Shown here piece by piece: positions 8,931 through 18,492 of a stretch of 64,000 nucleotides of DNA. The stretch is taken from NCBI GenBank assembly GCA_963838775.1, contig CAWISP010000026.1, positions 310,001 to 374,000 of the forward strand. Reading direction: 5' to 3'. Each line of letters begins with the position of its first letter. The first letter of the stretch is position 1. Made by a program: the position numbers and the translations under genes. A model generated the notes under the pieces. It saw only the letters and a program-made list of their open reading frames with translations, was not told the DNA's origin and made no database searches. The stretch comes from Chersky-840 sp963838775 (lineage in GTDB: Bacteria; Actinomycetota; Acidimicrobiia; Acidimicrobiales; UBA8190).

Positions 8931-9845
8931 TCAGGGCCCGGCGAGCGCGTGGAAGGCAACCGCGGCGGCTGTTGCTACGTTCAGCGAGTCGACCCCGTCC
9001 GCCATCGGGATCGGAACCACCACGTCGGACGCGGCCAGGGCCGTATCGGTCAGGCCCGGCCCCTCTGCGCCGAGGAGCAGGGCCACCCCGACGGGGTGAC
9101 CTGAGCCGGACATCCAGGCTTTCAGCTCGGCGAGACTGGCGACAGGGACCGCGCTGTCGACAGCCGGACGCGGTGCCAACGCGGCGATGACAAATGCGGC
9201 AGCCTTCAAATGGTTGAGCCCGGTCGGCCACGGCATCAGACGGGCGAACGGCATGTGCAGGACATGTCCAACCGACACCCGGATAGACCGGCGGTAGAGC
9301 GGGTCGGCGCACGTCGGGTCGAGAAGGACGCCGGCCACGCCGAAGGCGGCGGCGTTGCGGAACAGGGCCCCGATGTTCTCATGGTCGTTGAGACCTTCGA
9401 GGACGGCGACGAGCGGCGGAGCTCCCTCCGGACGGGATGCCTCAACGGCGTCCGCCAGTAGCCGTTCTGTGCCGGTAGGCGACGGTCGGTTGGCGACCGC
9501 CACCACACCCCGGTGGAAGGTGAAGCCGACCGTGGCGGCCACGACGGAACGAGACCCCACGAATACCGGCGCCCCCTGGGCTCGTGTGGCCGCCACCAGG
9601 TCACCGGCCGCCGTCACCTGGTGATCGTCGACGAGCAGCGAACGCATCCTGTACTCAGACGTGAGCAGCCTGTCGACGGCAAGCCTCCCCTCGACCACGA
9701 AGACGGACCGATCGGCGTCCAGCCGGACGCGTCGAGCCGGGTCGTTGAGGTCCCGGTAGAGGTCGAGTTGCGTGTCGTCCCGGTCGTCCACCCTGACCAG
9801 CCGGCCCGGGTTTACGGCAGGGGGGTGTTCGGGGGCGTCCGACAC
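8931..9845 (-). CDS. TrmH-family (SPOUT) RNA methyltransferase
   Basis: 304 residues from GTG 9845, chosen because GAGG lies 8 nt upstream; an ATG at 9965 is in frame but less likely. An N-terminal substrate-binding region is followed by the knotted SPOUT catalytic domain. Motif 1 is LNDHENIGALFRNAAAFGV (Asn and Arg), motif 2 LLLGAEGPGL and motif 3 IPMADGVDSLNVATAAAV. These are the three SAM-binding/knot motifs of SpoU/TrmH 2'-O-methyltransferases that modify tRNA or 23S rRNA. The exact target nucleotide cannot be read from sequence. It is monocistronic. Confidence 0.92.
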   Translation of the reverse strand: MSDAPEHPPAVNPGRLVRVDDRDDTQLDLYRDLNDPARRVRLDADRSVFVVEGRLAVDRLLTSEYRMRSLLVDDHQVTAAGDLVAATRAQGAPVFVGSRSVVAATVGFTFHRGVVAVANRPSPTGTERLLADAVEASRPEGAPPLVAVLEGLNDHENIGALFRNAAAFGVAGVLLDPTCADPLYRRSIRVSVGHVLHMPFARLMPWPTGLNHLKAAAFVIAALAPRPAVDSAVPVASLAELKAWMSGSGHPVGVALLLGAEGPGLTDTALAASDVVVPIPMADGVDSLNVATAAAVAFHALAGP

Positions 9846-10069
9846 CCCTTCAGCCTCGCGTACACGTAGGGACGACGCGGTGAACGTTGGGCCGTGACGT
9901 TTGCCGAACCGACCCATCAGCGGACCAAACCGCATGGTGGATTGTGAGCCTCGGTTCGCACTCACCGTCCAAGGCGCTCAAATGCCAGGGGAAGCGCGAT
10001 ACTTGGAGGAATGCAGAGGAGCAGGCATTGAGGCCGTCAGGCGAAGAGGAGTACCAGCGGTATGAGGGA

Positions 10070-10234
10070 ATGCCGGCCTCTCTTTCACCCCAGTGCGATC
10101 CCGGTGGCGTGGACCTCCGCTGGCTTCGGCGTCCCCTCATCTGGTTCCGCTGGCGAGCCGCCGTTCGCCGTCGAGGACCCTTCGCGCCGGACTTCGACGA
10201 GTTCCGCCGCAACCGGCAAGCCGGCGCGAAGTAG
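10070..10234 (+). CDS. possible very small basic protein
   Basis: 54 residues from ATG 10070 with GAGGGA just upstream. It contains LRWLRRPLIWFRWRAAVRRR, an amphipathic Arg/Trp-rich stretch that could be membrane-active or chance. It lies in the otherwise empty 9846-10366 interval. Weak support. Confidence 0.25.
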   Translation: MPASLSPQCDPGGVDLRWLRRPLIWFRWRAAVRRRGPFAPDFDEFRRNRQAGAK

Positions 10235-10366
10235 CTCACTTCGCAATCCCGTTAGGCAGCGTCCAATTCGCGCCCGACCCGGTCCGATCCGGCTCCGTGT
10301 CACGCCAACCGGAGGTATCCCCGACTCCGGGCCCGTACCCGCCGATAGGGGGCACCCAGCCGACTC

Positions 10367-10633
10367 CTATGTGCCGGTGCGCTCGCGGTGCTCGCACCCT
10401 GGCCAGCAGCAGGGCCGGCGCTGGCCTTCCTCCAACTCCTCCTGGGTCCGGCGAATGCGGCGTTCTCGGGTCATCTCCTGCTTGGCATCCTCGACCCAGC
10501 AGATGAACTCGTTGCGGGCCAGAGGCGTGATGTCGTTCCAGGCATCGAGTGCCGTGGGGTTGGCGATCAGCGCCATGCGCAGGTCTCGTGGGAGCTTGTG
10601 CACCACCCCACCGGGCACTCGCGGGCTGCTCAC
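10367..10633 (-). CDS. YdeI/OmpD-associated (bacteriocin-protection) family protein
   Basis: 88 residues. VPGGVVHKLPRDLRMAL followed by ANPTALDAWNDITPLARNEF and WVEDAKQEMTRERRIRRT is the characteristic C-terminal region of the YdeI/OmpD-associated family. The C-terminus ends with a CCWPGCEHRERTGT tail not usual for the family. Only this short helical domain is present, which is common among actinobacterial members. Its biochemical role is unknown. Both neighbours are more than 250 bp away. Confidence 0.7.
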   Translation of the reverse strand: MSSPRVPGGVVHKLPRDLRMALIANPTALDAWNDITPLARNEFICWVEDAKQEMTRERRIRRTQEELEEGQRRPCCWPGCEHRERTGT

Positions 10634-10902
10634 AGGGCCACGGTAGCGGGTCAGGGCGCTGACACTGGTCGTGACGTGTTATCCAACTAGTGCGGGCGAA
10701 ACGTGCCGGTGCCGGTCCGGAATGGGTTCTCCGGTCGAGGATCCCACCCACATCGGAGATCTCGTAGCCCCTTGAACTTCGATCGAGGCCGGCCCCTGAC
10801 GTGTTGTCTTTGCGTCGACGCGTCCACGGAGCGCCGCTCAGCGCCGACGGCTCAGACTTGTCTCATCGGTGGAGTGACGTTGGCCGCATTGGGCTGCACG
10901 CG

Positions 10903-10908
10903 TAGGCT
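10903..10908 (+). promoter_or_regulatory. -10 box of a leaderless transcript
   Basis: TAGGCT ends 6 nt before ATG 10915, with no ribosome binding site between them. Confidence 0.5.
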
Positions 10909-10914
10909 CTGGAA

Positions 10915-11463
10915 ATGACTGACGTCCAAGACAGGTACCGGCAAGTGGCGCACGGCTTCGACGCCACGGTCAGGGCAGCGATTCCTGACAAGTGGGAGGC
11001 CCAGTCCCCATGCGAGAAGTGGAGGGCCCGCGACGTGGTGGCCCACGTCGTCGAAGGCCATCGGGGTGTGATCGCTCTGGTCAGGGGCGGGGAGTCGAAG
11101 CCCGTGGGCGCCGACGAGGACCCGAGGCGAACCTGGGAGGAGGCCTTTCGGGCGATCGATGAAATCACCGGGGACCCCGAGGCTGTGGCCATGGAGATCG
11201 ATGGGCCTGTCGGCAGGATGCCCGCCGGGCAGGTCATCGGCCAGTTCGTGACCATGGATCTGCTCGTCCACACTTGGGACCTGGCCCGGGCGGTCGGTGC
11301 GGACGAACACCTCGACGAGGACTCGGTCCGCGACGCCTATGAGGCCCTCAAGCCGATGGACACCATGATCCGCCAACCCAACGTCTTCGGGCCCAAGCTG
11401 GAACCACCCCCCGGTGCGGACCTGCAGACGGAGTTCCTCTACTTCCTGGGTCGCCGGGCGTAG
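10915..11463 (+). CDS. TIGR03086-like DinB-fold/mycothiol maleylpyruvate isomerase-type protein
   Basis: 182 residues. Early SPCEKWRARDVVAHVVEGH and later MDLLVHTWDLARAVGAD are the hallmark segments of the actinobacterial TIGR03086 and mycothiol-dependent isomerase N-terminal families, a four-helix DinB-like fold with metal-binding His residues (HVVEGH and VHTW). Members are predicted thiol-dependent metalloenzymes, but individual substrates are mostly unknown. The start at 10915 is supported by a leaderless -10 box. It is isolated from its neighbours. Confidence 0.85.
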   Translation: MTDVQDRYRQVAHGFDATVRAAIPDKWEAQSPCEKWRARDVVAHVVEGHRGVIALVRGGESKPVGADEDPRRTWEEAFRAIDEITGDPEAVAMEIDGPVGRMPAGQVIGQFVTMDLLVHTWDLARAVGADEHLDEDSVRDAYEALKPMDTMIRQPNVFGPKLEPPPGADLQTEFLYFLGRRA

Positions 11464-11726
11464 GGAGAGCACCGCCCCGGATCGGCCTTACGCCTGCGGA
11501 GGCCCACGGGCCCGCACGCGGTCAACGGGGACGGCGACCAGAGCGGTTTCTCCGTCGTCGAGAACGGGCCCGACCAGGCGATGGCCGACGCGGTAACGGC
11601 GACTCAATCTTGGCCGGCTACGTGAGCCCGGCCCCCGCCCAGAACTAGCAGCAGTGCGACCTCTGGCGTTGCGCAAGCGAGCCCCGTGCGGTTGTGCCTG
11701 AGCACCCAGATTGAGAGGTGACGTCC

Positions 11727-12116
11727 ATGGACACCCAGAACCCAGGGACTGCGCAAGCGCAGGCGGTCGGCGCCGCGGCCGAACGACCGGCCCGATCACA
11801 GGCCGCGTGGCGTGCCAGGTCTCGCTGGCTCGTGCACCTTGGGCTCCTGGCCTTCCTCGCGGCGGCACTGGGGACCCTGCAACTCCTCCACATCCGGAAC
11901 GCCATCCATGCCGACGTGGGGCTGGCTTTCGCCGGCCTCGTCGTCGTCCACCTGTTATAGCGTCGCCACCGGATTGCTCGGATGCTCGCGCAGCTCATGC
12001 GTTTTCGCCGATTGGTACCACGCCTCGGTCGGCCCGGGCGGCCCTCTTCGAAACCTCGGGGGGTGGTAGTACGAGGTAGACAGGTGCGGCCAACCACCTC
12101 GACGGCTCCCGTTTGA
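11727..12116 (+). pseudogene. two-helix membrane protein interrupted by an in-frame TAG
   Basis: ATG 11727 has GAGAGGTGA 6 nt upstream. The first 77 codons encode an Ala-rich N-terminus, a hydrophobic helix (HLGLLAFLAAALGTLQLL) and a second hydrophobic segment ending GLVVVHLL, where TAG stops it at 11958-11960. Reading through gives RRHRIARMLAQLMRFRR and further basic sequence to TGA at 12116, which looks like the natural continuation of such membrane proteins (Arg-rich cytosolic loop). This suggests a CAG-to-TAG nonsense mutation and perhaps loss of further helices. The short product might still be made. Function unknown. Confidence 0.55.
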
Positions 12117-12173
12117 GCAATCAAACTGCAGGAGCTGTCGTTGGTCGACGCGTTCTCGGAGGTCCGGGGTGAC

Positions 12174-14687
12174 ATGAGTCAGGTGTGGCGTGTCGCCTGG
12201 TACCGGTTCCGGGCCACGCTGGGCCATCGCTGGGGCGGCTACCTGGCCATCGTGCTCCTGACCGGGCTGGTGGGCGGGCTCGCCATGGGCGCGATCGCCG
12301 CCGCCCGCACCACCGCCTCCTCGTTCACCACGTTCTGGGCGAGCACGAGCCCCTCGGACCTGGCCGGCGTCGACGGCGTGCTCAACCCCCTCCTCGGCAC
12401 CGCGTCGGGCTACGACCCGGCGCTCATCAAGAAAATCACCCGTCTCCCCCATGTCAAAGGGGTGGAGAGCCAGTCCGGAATCGACTTCCTGCCTCTGCAG
12501 GCGGATGGCGCGCCACTGAACGCCCCCAACTTCGCTGCGCCGGCGGCGGGCAACGGCTACGGCAGCGTCGACGGTCTGTACTTCAACCAGGACAAGGTGG
12601 CGGTGACCGAAGGGCAGATGGCCGACCCCCGCGACCTTGACCAGCTCATGTTGAGCGCCCAGGGTGCCTCCGCCCTTGGCGTGCACGTCGGCAGCGTGCT
12701 CCCCGTGGGCATCTACACCAACACCCAAACCGAGCTCCCCGCCTTCGGCACCTCCAAGGTGAAGCCCGTCCGGATCGTGGACGAAAAGGTGGTGGGCATC
12801 GCCGTCTTCAACACCACCATCGTGGAGGACAACGTGGACGTCAGCGGTGCGCCCAACAACCTCTTCACTCCGGCCCTGACGCGCCAGCTGCTCAACTGCT
12901 GCGTCAACTACACCGAGAGCGGCGTACAGGTCGAGGGCGGGGCGCGCAACATCGGTGCCGTCACCAGTGAGATTGCCAAAGCGCTTCCCCCCGGCTTCCC
13001 CCCCTTCGTCGACAGCGAGTCACAAGTGGTGGCCAAGGTGCAGCGCGCCATCAAGCCCGAGGCCATCGCTCTGGGAGCGTTCGGGGTGATCGTGGCCCTG
13101 GCCGCCCTCCTCATCGTCAGTCAGGTCATCGGGCGCCAGCTCCGTCTGGGGACAGAGGAGCGGGCCGTGCTGCGCGCCTTGGGGGCCGGCCCGGTGCAGG
13201 CGTCGGGCGACGGGCTCATCGGGGTCATGGCGGCGGTGCTCGTGGGTACCGTGCTGGCCGTGGTGGTGGCCGTCTCGCTATCGCCTCTCGCTCCGCTCGG
13301 CCCGGTGCGCCCCGTCTATCCCGACAAGGGCGTCCACTTCGACTGGACCGTGCTCGGCCTGGGTGCCGTGGTGCTGGTGGTGGTGTTGGGCGCGGTGGCC
13401 GCCTTGATGGCGTGGCGGACCGCCCCCCAACGCATCCAACGCCGCCGCATGACGCTCGATCACCCCAGCCGCGTGGTGAGCGCGGCGGCGGCCATGGGCC
13501 CACCGGCCCCCGTGCTCACGGGCGTGCGTTTCGCCCTCGAGCCCGGCACCGGTGCCCAGGCTGTACCGGTGCGCTCGGCCATGTTGGGCGCCACGCTGGC
13601 GGTGGTGGCGGTGGTGGCCACGGTCATCTTCGGTGCCAGCCTCGACTCGCTGGTCTCTCACCCCGCTTTGTACGGCTGGAACTGGGACGTCGCGCTGGTC
13701 TCGTCGGGAGGCGACATCCCGCAGCAGCAGGTGACCACCCTGCTCGACCACGACCACTCCGTGGCGCAGTGGTCGCCGATCTACACCGCGGACCTGTCCG
13801 TGGACGCCCAGAACATCCCGGTCTTGGGGGAGAACGTGGCACAAGGCGCCGTACAACCGCCCGTACTGACAGGCCACGGCCTGGAGGCCGCCAACCAGGT
13901 CGTCCTGGGCGCCGTCACCCTGGCGCGGCTGCACGCCCACGTCGGGAGCTGGGTCACCGTCAGCAGCGGCGGACCGACATCGGCGCGGTTGCGCGTGGTG
14001 GGGACGGCGACCATGCCCACCCTGGGCAGCAACGGCGGCCTACACCTGGAGATGGGCACCGGGGCCCTCCTCTCCTCTCAGCTCATTCCCACCATCGACC
14101 GCAATCCCTTTAACGACCCGCTCCCCGGCCCCAACGCCGTGCTCGTGCGCCTGCAACCCGGCGCCGATCGCACCGTGGCCATGCGGACGCTCGACACCAT
14201 CGCCCGGGACACCACCAACACCGCCAACTTCGGCGTGGCGGTGGAGAAGACGCTGCGGCCGGCCGAGATCGTGAACTACCGGTCGCTCGGAGGAATCCCC
14301 GCCTTCCTGGGTGCGGGCCTCGCCGCGGGATCGGTGGCGGCACTGACGCTCACCCTGGTGGCGTCGGTGCGTCGGCGCCGGCGGGACCTCGCCCTGCTGA
14401 AGACGCTCGGGTTCACGCGGCGCCAGCTGGCGTCCACGGTGGCGTGGCAGTCGACCATCGCCGTGGCCATCGGCACCGCTGTGGGCGTGCCGCTCGGGAT
14501 CGCACTGGGCCGTTGGCTGTGGGACCTTTTCGCCCGCGACATCCACGCCGTGCCCGCCCCCAGCGTCCCGCCCTTGTCGGTGACCCTCATTGCCGTGGCC
14601 GCGCTGGTGCTCGCCAACGTGGTCGCTGCCGTACCCGGTCGGGTGGCGGCGCGCACACAGACGGCTGTGTTGCTGCGCTCCGAGTGA
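12174..14687 (+). CDS. FtsX-like ABC transporter permease
   Basis: 837 residues from ATG 12174 (GGAGG 11 nt upstream); an upstream GTG at 12141 is possible. The layout is that of MacB/LolC-type permeases duplicated in one chain: an N-terminal helix (LAIVLLTGLVGGLAMGAIA), a large extracytoplasmic domain of about 250 residues, then helices around 290-420 with the conserved cytosolic EERAVLRALGAGPVQ loop. A second extracytoplasmic domain follows, and three C-terminal helices with RRRRDLALLKTLGFTRRQL. No ATPase gene is adjacent, so its partner must be encoded elsewhere. Likely role: extrusion of lipids/peptides or mechanotransmission. The cargo is unknown. Confidence 0.9.
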   Translation: MSQVWRVAWYRFRATLGHRWGGYLAIVLLTGLVGGLAMGAIAAARTTASSFTTFWASTSPSDLAGVDGVLNPLLGTASGYDPALIKKITRLPHVKGVESQSGIDFLPLQADGAPLNAPNFAAPAAGNGYGSVDGLYFNQDKVAVTEGQMADPRDLDQLMLSAQGASALGVHVGSVLPVGIYTNTQTELPAFGTSKVKPVRIVDEKVVGIAVFNTTIVEDNVDVSGAPNNLFTPALTRQLLNCCVNYTESGVQVEGGARNIGAVTSEIAKALPPGFPPFVDSESQVVAKVQRAIKPEAIALGAFGVIVALAALLIVSQVIGRQLRLGTEERAVLRALGAGPVQASGDGLIGVMAAVLVGTVLAVVVAVSLSPLAPLGPVRPVYPDKGVHFDWTVLGLGAVVLVVVLGAVAALMAWRTAPQRIQRRRMTLDHPSRVVSAAAAMGPPAPVLTGVRFALEPGTGAQAVPVRSAMLGATLAVVAVVATVIFGASLDSLVSHPALYGWNWDVALVSSGGDIPQQQVTTLLDHDHSVAQWSPIYTADLSVDAQNIPVLGENVAQGAVQPPVLTGHGLEAANQVVLGAVTLARLHAHVGSWVTVSSGGPTSARLRVVGTATMPTLGSNGGLHLEMGTGALLSSQLIPTIDRNPFNDPLPGPNAVLVRLQPGADRTVAMRTLDTIARDTTNTANFGVAVEKTLRPAEIVNYRSLGGIPAFLGAGLAAGSVAALTLTLVASVRRRRRDLALLKTLGFTRRQLASTVAWQSTIAVAIGTAVGVPLGIALGRWLWDLFARDIHAVPAPSVPPLSVTLIAVAALVLANVVAAVPGRVAARTQTAVLLRSE

Positions 14688-14797
14688 TCCAGGGGCCCGC
14701 CTCCACGCCAGGCCGCGCGCCTCTTCGATGTGTGGCGTTGCCGGTATTGAAACGACTCCCGGTGTAGCGTTCCCGTCCAGCGGGGAAGGGAGAGCCG

Positions 14798-16153
14798 GTG
14801 CGTGAACGGCACGTTGTGTGGATCCTGGCGCTGCTGATCGGCGCGACGCTGCTTGCTTCCTGCAGCAGTGGGGGGAAGACGACCTCAACGACGGCGAGCA
14901 GTTCCGGCCAGTCGACCACGCTGGGCGTGGGGGTCACGGCCAAGACGATCAAGGTGGGCGTCTCCCTCGTCGACTTCAGCTGCATCGAGCAGTTCGTCAA
15001 CCAGATCCGGGTCAACCAGAACGTGATCTACAACGATTTCATCAAGTACGTGAACGATCACGGTGGGGTGGCCGGACGCACCGTCGTCCCCGACTACCAG
15101 TACTTCTGCCCCATCCAGAACGCGCAGGCGTTAGCGCTATGTACGAAATTCACCGAGGACGACCACGTGTTCGCCGTGATCGGCAACTTCGTCGACTTCT
15201 CGGGTGATGCCCAGACCTGCCTGGCCAAGGACCACAACACCGTTCTCATCACCTTCCAGTTGTCGCAGGCGATCATGAACCTGTCGCCGCCCGGCCTCAT
15301 CATCCTGCCGGGCCCGACCCCGGAACGGGTCGATTCGGTCTTGCTCAACTTGATGCAGAAGCAGCACACCCTGAAGGACAAGAAGATCGCCGTCCTCGGC
15401 GAGCTCACCAGCCAGAACGTCGTCAACGACAGCGTGGTGCCCGGACTGAAGCGTCTGGGTGTCCCCATGGGGAGCACGGCGATTCTCGACGTCACCGGAT
15501 CTGACACCTCGGCCGCCCAGACCCAGCTGGACAGCTTCATCGAGCGCTGGAAGTCCGAGGATGTGAACGCGCTGTTCGTATCCGGCACTCAGGTGACCTC
15601 GCAGCAGTTCATCGAGAAGGTGCGAGCCGAGATGCCCAATGTGATGCTCGTCACCGACAACGACGCCACCGTCACCCTCGGCTACGGGCAGCAAGAGAGG
15701 CAGATAGGTCGGAAGCCGAACCCCTACGAGGGCATCATCACCGCCGGCGGCCCCACCTCGGCGGAATACGACGCCAGTCCCAACTGGAAGTTCTGTGCCT
15801 CGATCTACAAGGAGGAGACGGGCAAGGTCGCACCCAATGCCGAGACCATCATCCCCGGACCCAACGGCAAGACCCTCGACACCTACGGGAACATCAACGA
15901 CGCCTGCCAGCTCCTCACCCTGTTCCAGGAGATCGGGGACCGGGTCGGCAAGAACCTCAACGTTGCGAACTGGGTCCACGCCGTGAACACCTACGGTTCG
16001 ATACGCGACTACGGCGGCGGGCAGTACGCGTCCTTGCACACGGGCAAATACGACGACGACGACACCTTCCGCCTGGAGACGTTCAATTCGTCACTCGGGC
16101 CGAAGGGTGACTGGCAGCCCCTCACGCCCCTGGAGGACGTTCCCAAGCAATGA
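14798..16153 (+). CDS. branched-chain-type ABC transporter substrate-binding lipoprotein
   Basis: 451 residues from GTG 14798, preceded by GGAAGGGAG. The N-terminus is a type II signal peptide with lipobox LLASC (Cys about residue 25) and a Ser/Thr-rich tether. The rest is a LivJ/periplasmic-binding-protein type 1 fold: TAKTIKVGVSLVDFSC, HGGVAGRTVVPDYQYF and later KKIAVLGELTSQNV. It delivers ligand to the fused Liv-type permease/ATPases encoded immediately downstream. The ligand class (amino acid, amide, aromatic or other small organic) is not determinable. The last coding bases are about 100 bp before the next start. Confidence 0.92.
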   Translation: MRERHVVWILALLIGATLLASCSSGGKTTSTTASSSGQSTTLGVGVTAKTIKVGVSLVDFSCIEQFVNQIRVNQNVIYNDFIKYVNDHGGVAGRTVVPDYQYFCPIQNAQALALCTKFTEDDHVFAVIGNFVDFSGDAQTCLAKDHNTVLITFQLSQAIMNLSPPGLIILPGPTPERVDSVLLNLMQKQHTLKDKKIAVLGELTSQNVVNDSVVPGLKRLGVPMGSTAILDVTGSDTSAAQTQLDSFIERWKSEDVNALFVSGTQVTSQQFIEKVRAEMPNVMLVTDNDATVTLGYGQQERQIGRKPNPYEGIITAGGPTSAEYDASPNWKFCASIYKEETGKVAPNAETIIPGPNGKTLDTYGNINDACQLLTLFQEIGDRVGKNLNVANWVHAVNTYGSIRDYGGGQYASLHTGKYDDDDTFRLETFNSSLGPKGDWQPLTPLEDVPKQ

Positions 16154-16246
16154 CCCGCGTCTAACTCGCTCTGGCGCGGCGTCATCGCGTCGATCGCTGA
16201 CGATCCACCATCGCCGTAGCACCCACCGCAAGCGGTGGTGCCTCGC

Positions 16247-16252
16247 TACTAT
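16247..16252 (+). promoter_or_regulatory. -10 box of a leaderless transcript
   Basis: TACTAT ends 6 nt before GTG 16259 and supports that start. It may be an internal promoter for the two large fused transporter genes. Confidence 0.5.
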
Positions 16253-16258
16253 CGGCCC

Positions 16259-18487
16259 GTGGAAGGGGGAACCCTGGGCACCGACGCGGGCGAAGGGCAG
16301 GGTTCGGCGGCGTCGCTGGCCTCCGCGGTGCTGACCGCCGAGGCCGTCCGTCAGGCCGAACAGGAGACTGCCCACGAGCAGATCGTCTTCCCCGACGACC
16401 TTCTCCCCGGGGTCAACGCCGCCCCCATGACGCTGCGCCAGGGCCTGCGCGTCGGCGGCTGGTTCATGTTCCTGATCCTCACCGCCATCGTCTCGCTCGA
16501 CGAGCTCGAGGGCGCCGCCATCAACGTCCTCGCTCCGGAGATCCAGCGGACCTTCCACATGAGCGAGGGTGCCATCGTGTTCATCGGCACCGCATCGGCC
16601 GCCTTCTTCGTCTTGGGCGCCGTGCCCATGGGATGGCTGGCCGACCGCATGAAGCGGGTCCCCATCGTGGGTGTCTCCGCCATGTTGTTCGGCGGTTTCG
16701 TCTTCCTGTCGGGCTTCGCCGTCAATTCCTTCATGCTGTTCTGGACCCGGTTCTTCACCGGCATCGCCAAGGCCAGCACCATCCCCGTGCACGGGTCATT
16801 GGTCGCCGACGCCTACCCGATCTCGATCCGCGCCCGCATGTCCGCCGCCATGCAGGGCGCCTCCCACGCCATCGCCCTGATCAGCCCGGTCCTGGTGGCG
16901 GCTGTCGCCGAGATCGCGGGGGGTCCCCAGGGGTGGCGCTGGGCGTGGTACCTGCTCGGCATGCCGGTGTCGCTCGTGGCGATCGGGGCCTTCTTCATGA
17001 AGGAGCCGCCCCGGGGCCAGTTCGAGAAGGACCACGTGCTGCACGAGGTGATCGAGGAGGAACGCCCGGCTCCCATCTCCATGGAGGCTGCCTTCACGCG
17101 GCTCAAGCGCATCGCAACCATCCGCACCGTCCTGGTCGCCTTCTGCGCCCTCGGCTTCGGCCTGTTCAGCCAGGGAACGCTGTCGTCTCTGTATCTCGAC
17201 CGGAATCTGCACATCACCGATGTGCTCCACCGCGGCATCATCCTGAGCCTGAGTGGGATCGGCGCCCTGCCCTTGCTTCCCGTGGTGGGCAAGTACTTCG
17301 ACCGGGTGTACCGCAAGGATCCGGCCAAGGCGCTGGCGGTGGTGGGAATACTGATCCTGCCGTCGGCGATCTTCACGCCGCTGCAGTTCTCGATTCACAG
17401 CCAAGTGTGGTTCGTCGTTCTCGGCATTCCCCAGGCGGTCCTCACGACGGCCGCCTTCGCCATGGTCGGGCCCGTCCTCTACGCCGTGGTCCCCTACCGG
17501 TTGCGCGGCATGGGCAACTCGCTCACCACCATGTACATCTTCTTCATCGGTGGCTTCTTGGGCGGCATCATCGCCGGCTTCTTCACCAACGCCATCGGGA
17601 TCCGCGACACGGTCATCGTCTTGGGCGTACCGACGAGCGTCATCGGCGGGCTCCTCCTCATGAACGGCGCCCGCTTCATCCGCCATGATCTCTCTCTGGT
17701 CGTATCGGAGCTGCTCGAGGAGCAAGAGGAATACCACAAGCGCCACGAGGGTGGCGTCCGGGTGCCTGCTCTCCAGCTGGCCGACATCGACTTCTCCTAC
17801 GGCCCGGTCCAGGTGCTCTTCGACGTCAACATCGAGGTGCAAAAGGGGGAGACCCTCGCCTTGCTCGGAACCAACGGCGCAGGCAAGTCCACCATCCTGC
17901 GCGTGATCAGCGGGCTCGAGGTCCCGGAACGGGGGGTGGTGCGGCTCAACGGCCAGAACATCACCTACGTCACCCCCGAAGCCCGGGCCCGGCTCGGGAT
18001 CATCCAGCTGCCCGGCGGCAAGGGGGTGTTCCCCGGCCTGTCGGTCCACCAGAACCTGGCCATCAGCGCCCGGCTCCTGGAGAAGACCGGGTTCGATGCC
18101 CAAGAGCGCCTGCGATACGTGTTCGATCTCCTGCCCGAGCTCGACGCCCTGCACGACCAGACCGCGGCCCGGCTGTCGGGTGGCCAGCAACAGATGCTGG
18201 CCCTGGCGCGTGTCCTGCTCTACCAGCCCGAGATCCTCTTGATCGACGAGCTGTCATTGGGCCTTGCGCCCGTCGTCGTCGAACGACTCCTCGTGGTGGT
18301 CGAGCGTCTCAAGAGCCAGGGCCAGACCATGGTGATCGTCGAGCAGTCCCTGAACGTCGCGCTCTCCATCGCGGATCGCGCCATCTTCCTGGACAAGGGC
18401 TCGGTCCGCTTCGAGGGCCCCGCCGCTGATCTGCTCGAACGCAACGACCTCGTGCGGGCGGTGTTCTTCGGGTCCGAAGGCGGCTGA
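16259..18487 (+). CDS. MFS permease fused to a LivF-type ABC ATPase
   Basis: 742 residues from GTG 16259; GTG 16235 is in frame. Residues about 55-470 form a major-facilitator domain with many hydrophobic helices and motif A GWLADRMKR. Residues about 500-740 form an ABC ATPase: Walker A LLGTNGAGKST, Q-loop region IIQLPGGKGVFPGLS, signature RLSGGQQQMLALARVL, Walker B ILLIDELSLGLAP and H-loop-like VEQSLNVAL. The ATPase is most like LivF of branched-chain importers. It ends 5 bp before the LivH-M-G fusion, so the two are surely co-transcribed. The MFS half may be a second permease or a non-canonical membrane anchor. The fusion is continuous, with no frameshift visible at the junction. Confidence 0.92.
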   Translation: MEGGTLGTDAGEGQGSAASLASAVLTAEAVRQAEQETAHEQIVFPDDLLPGVNAAPMTLRQGLRVGGWFMFLILTAIVSLDELEGAAINVLAPEIQRTFHMSEGAIVFIGTASAAFFVLGAVPMGWLADRMKRVPIVGVSAMLFGGFVFLSGFAVNSFMLFWTRFFTGIAKASTIPVHGSLVADAYPISIRARMSAAMQGASHAIALISPVLVAAVAEIAGGPQGWRWAWYLLGMPVSLVAIGAFFMKEPPRGQFEKDHVLHEVIEEERPAPISMEAAFTRLKRIATIRTVLVAFCALGFGLFSQGTLSSLYLDRNLHITDVLHRGIILSLSGIGALPLLPVVGKYFDRVYRKDPAKALAVVGILILPSAIFTPLQFSIHSQVWFVVLGIPQAVLTTAAFAMVGPVLYAVVPYRLRGMGNSLTTMYIFFIGGFLGGIIAGFFTNAIGIRDTVIVLGVPTSVIGGLLLMNGARFIRHDLSLVVSELLEEQEEYHKRHEGGVRVPALQLADIDFSYGPVQVLFDVNIEVQKGETLALLGTNGAGKSTILRVISGLEVPERGVVRLNGQNITYVTPEARARLGIIQLPGGKGVFPGLSVHQNLAISARLLEKTGFDAQERLRYVFDLLPELDALHDQTAARLSGGQQQMLALARVLLYQPEILLIDELSLGLAPVVVERLLVVVERLKSQGQTMVIVEQSLNVALSIADRAIFLDKGSVRFEGPAADLLERNDLVRAVFFGSEGG

Positions 18488-18492
18488 CCTTC

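Noticed and set aside
16796..18190. A long minus-strand open frame opposite the MFS-ABC gene
   Set aside because: It is an antisense shadow of high-GC coding sequence, full of His/Asp/Gln with no fold-like pattern.
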